Assembly (NCBI GenBank): GCA_021839785.1
Contig: JAKCAB010000672.1
Location: 1-6,509, forward strand
Length of the DNA: 6,509 nt
Origin: a bacterium
Lineage (GTDB): Bacteria > Verrucomicrobiota > Verrucomicrobiae > Limisphaerales > J093
Direction of reading: 5' to 3'
Part shown: positions 5,811-6,509 of the stretch, piece after piece
How the letters are laid out: every line of letters begins with the position of its first letter
Position numbering within the stretch: position 1 is the first letter of the stretch
Position numbers and translations under genes: made by a program
Notes under the pieces: generated by a model
The model's database searches: none
The model's input: only the letters and a program-made list of their open reading frames with translations
Told to the model about the DNA's origin: nothing

Positions 5811-6509
5811 ATGAACCAGTCGCTCCTGAAACTCCAAATCGGTCCCGTCCAGGATTTCATCGCCCAAGCCCGCAGCACGCGCGATCTGGGGAGCGGCCGC
5901 TACCTGTTGTCGTGGTTGATGGCGGCGGGGGCGAAGGCGCTCGTAGATTCGACGGGAGGTGATTGGGAGGCAGTGATTTCGCCGGTCTTGGAAGGGCAGC
6001 CCATCTACGAGTTCCAGTGTGACCCCAGAGTTCCCGACACAACGGATCGCAACAACGCCATCCTCACGCCCAACTTCACGAACATCCTCGTGGCCGAGTT
6101 ACCTGCCGGACTCGCGCAAGCTGTGACCAAGGCAATGGTGGAGGCCATCCGTCGTGAACGGGACGCCCTTGCGGAGGCGTGTTGGGCGAAGCTCCACGTC
6201 ATGGGTCTGGTGGCCCCTGCTGATCAAGCCCTTTTCTTCGCGCAGGTGAAATGCTTCCCGACGATTACCTGGCAGCTCACGGACGCGCCGCCCGCCGGCC
6301 AGCGTGAGATGTGGTTAAAGCCGGTGCCTCTGGCCGGGGAACTGCGGACGAAGCTGCTGGTGGCGGCCGAGGATTTCCCCGCCAATCACTCGCAACTCCT
6401 GGGAACTGGACGCCGTGCGTGCCCTGCGGCAGTTCCAAGGCTGGAACTCCGGGAACGGTGTTCACGAGAAGGACTCGCTGACCGGACGCGAGGAAGCGGT
6501 GATCGGCGG
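5811..6509 (+). CDS. cmr2: type III CRISPR-Cas Cas10/Cmr2, N-terminal part, with an apparent frameshift
   Basis: The gene begins at ATG 5811 (upstream in frame there is only TAG at 5772 and no other start) and runs off the right edge. Residues 5-39 carry the Cmr2 signature LLKLQIGPVQDFIAQARSTR followed by DLGSGRYLLSWLM. Cmr2-like features continue: ILTPNFTNILVAELPAG (84-100), then a helical ERDALAEACW segment (117-125), then LFFAQVKCFPTITWQL (141-156). The frame opened by the ATG stays Cmr2-like to about residue 190 (near 6380). After that, frame +1 gives the Cmr2-like sequence SWELDAVRALRQFQGWN and then HEKDSLTGREEAVIG up to the edge, while the original frame becomes Arg-rich nonsense. One extra base around 6378-6394 would explain this. 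Cas10/Cmr2 is the large subunit of type III effector complexes, which bind target RNA and usually make cyclic oligoadenylate. The cyclase palm and zinc-binding regions would lie beyond the window. No Shine-Dalgarno is at the normal distance; GGGAGGG lies 31-37 bases upstream. Subtype III-B is the best guess. Confidence 0.88.
   Translation, partial: MNQSLLKLQIGPVQDFIAQARSTRDLGSGRYLLSWLMAAGAKALVDSTGGDWEAVISPVLEGQPIYEFQCDPRVPDTTDRNNAILTPNFTNILVAELPAGLAQAVTKAMVEAIRRERDALAEACWAKLHVMGLVAPADQALFFAQVKCFPTITWQLTDAPPAGQREMWLKPVPLAGELRTKLLVAAEDFPANHSQLLGTGRRACPAAVPRLELRERCSREGLADRTRGSGDRR
6378..6394 (+). other. frameshift site in cas10/cmr2
   Basis: Upstream codons in the ATG frame read VAAEDFP; downstream Cmr2-like codons (NSWELDAV) begin at 6394 in the next frame. 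The +1 frame has a TAA at 6316-6318, so the switch lies between there and 6394. The most likely spot is the CCCC run at 6377-6380, where dropping one C gives EDFPPITRNSWELD. Dropping a base at 6391-6393 would give a similarly smooth junction. The ATG frame happens to have no stop before the edge, so the break is seen only from protein character. Confidence 0.75.

Noticed and set aside
5377..5811. Minus-strand frames of 144 and 132 residues in the cas10 upstream region
   Set aside because: Low-complexity Arg/Ser/Pro or Cys-rich translation, no ribosome binding site, mutually overlapping, and one begins at the cas10 start. Best read as non-coding.
4871..5962. 363-residue + frame spanning the GH5-like gene, the intergenic region and the cas10 start
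   Set aside because: It overlaps two confident genes in other frames and has no motif.

Overview
The window is a GC-rich stretch of bacterial chromosome, most likely from a member of the Verrucomicrobiota (inference, moderate confidence). The clues are a secreted-protein C-terminus with a DxDGLPNLLEYxLG motif followed by a 'STDLVAW' segment, a membrane-anchored SGNH-hydrolase/TPR protein of a type common in that phylum, a DUF2961/GH172-type protein, a clan-A glycosidase close to proteins often annotated as 1,4-beta-xylanase, and a general lack of Shine-Dalgarno sequences at the start codons.

Layout from left to right: (1) the 3' end of a secreted-protein gene on + (3-326); (2) a long gene on the minus strand (best start TTG at 2676, stop at 373) for a membrane-anchored SGNH-type protein with five C-terminal TPR repeats; (3) a divergent intergenic region (2677-2918) rich in short inverted repeats; (4) a complete + gene (2919-4082) for an exported DUF2961/GH172-like glycosidase; (5) a strong, apparently bidirectional hairpin terminator (4140-4172) at a convergent junction; (6) a minus-strand gene (5349-4204, GTG start) for an exported GH5-like glycoside hydrolase with both expected catalytic glutamates; (7) a 461-base non-coding stretch with a short tandem repeat near its right end; (8) the 5' part of a type III CRISPR-Cas cas10/cmr2 gene on + (5811 to the right edge).

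Genes 2-6 read as exported or envelope carbohydrate-processing functions. The two glycosidases face each other and share a terminator region, so they are not one operon. The SGNH/TPR gene and the GH172-like gene are divergent and may share control sequences. The right end is a different functional block: the Cas10/Cmr2 start marks the probable first gene of a type III (III-B-like) effector operon outside the window. No CRISPR array, adaptation gene or other cas gene is visible here.

The most notable observation is that the cas10 reading frame breaks. The first ~190 codons and the last ~40 codons both look like Cmr2 but lie in different frames, with the switch at about 6378-6394. This is either a sequence error, an inactivating mutation, or less likely a recoding site.
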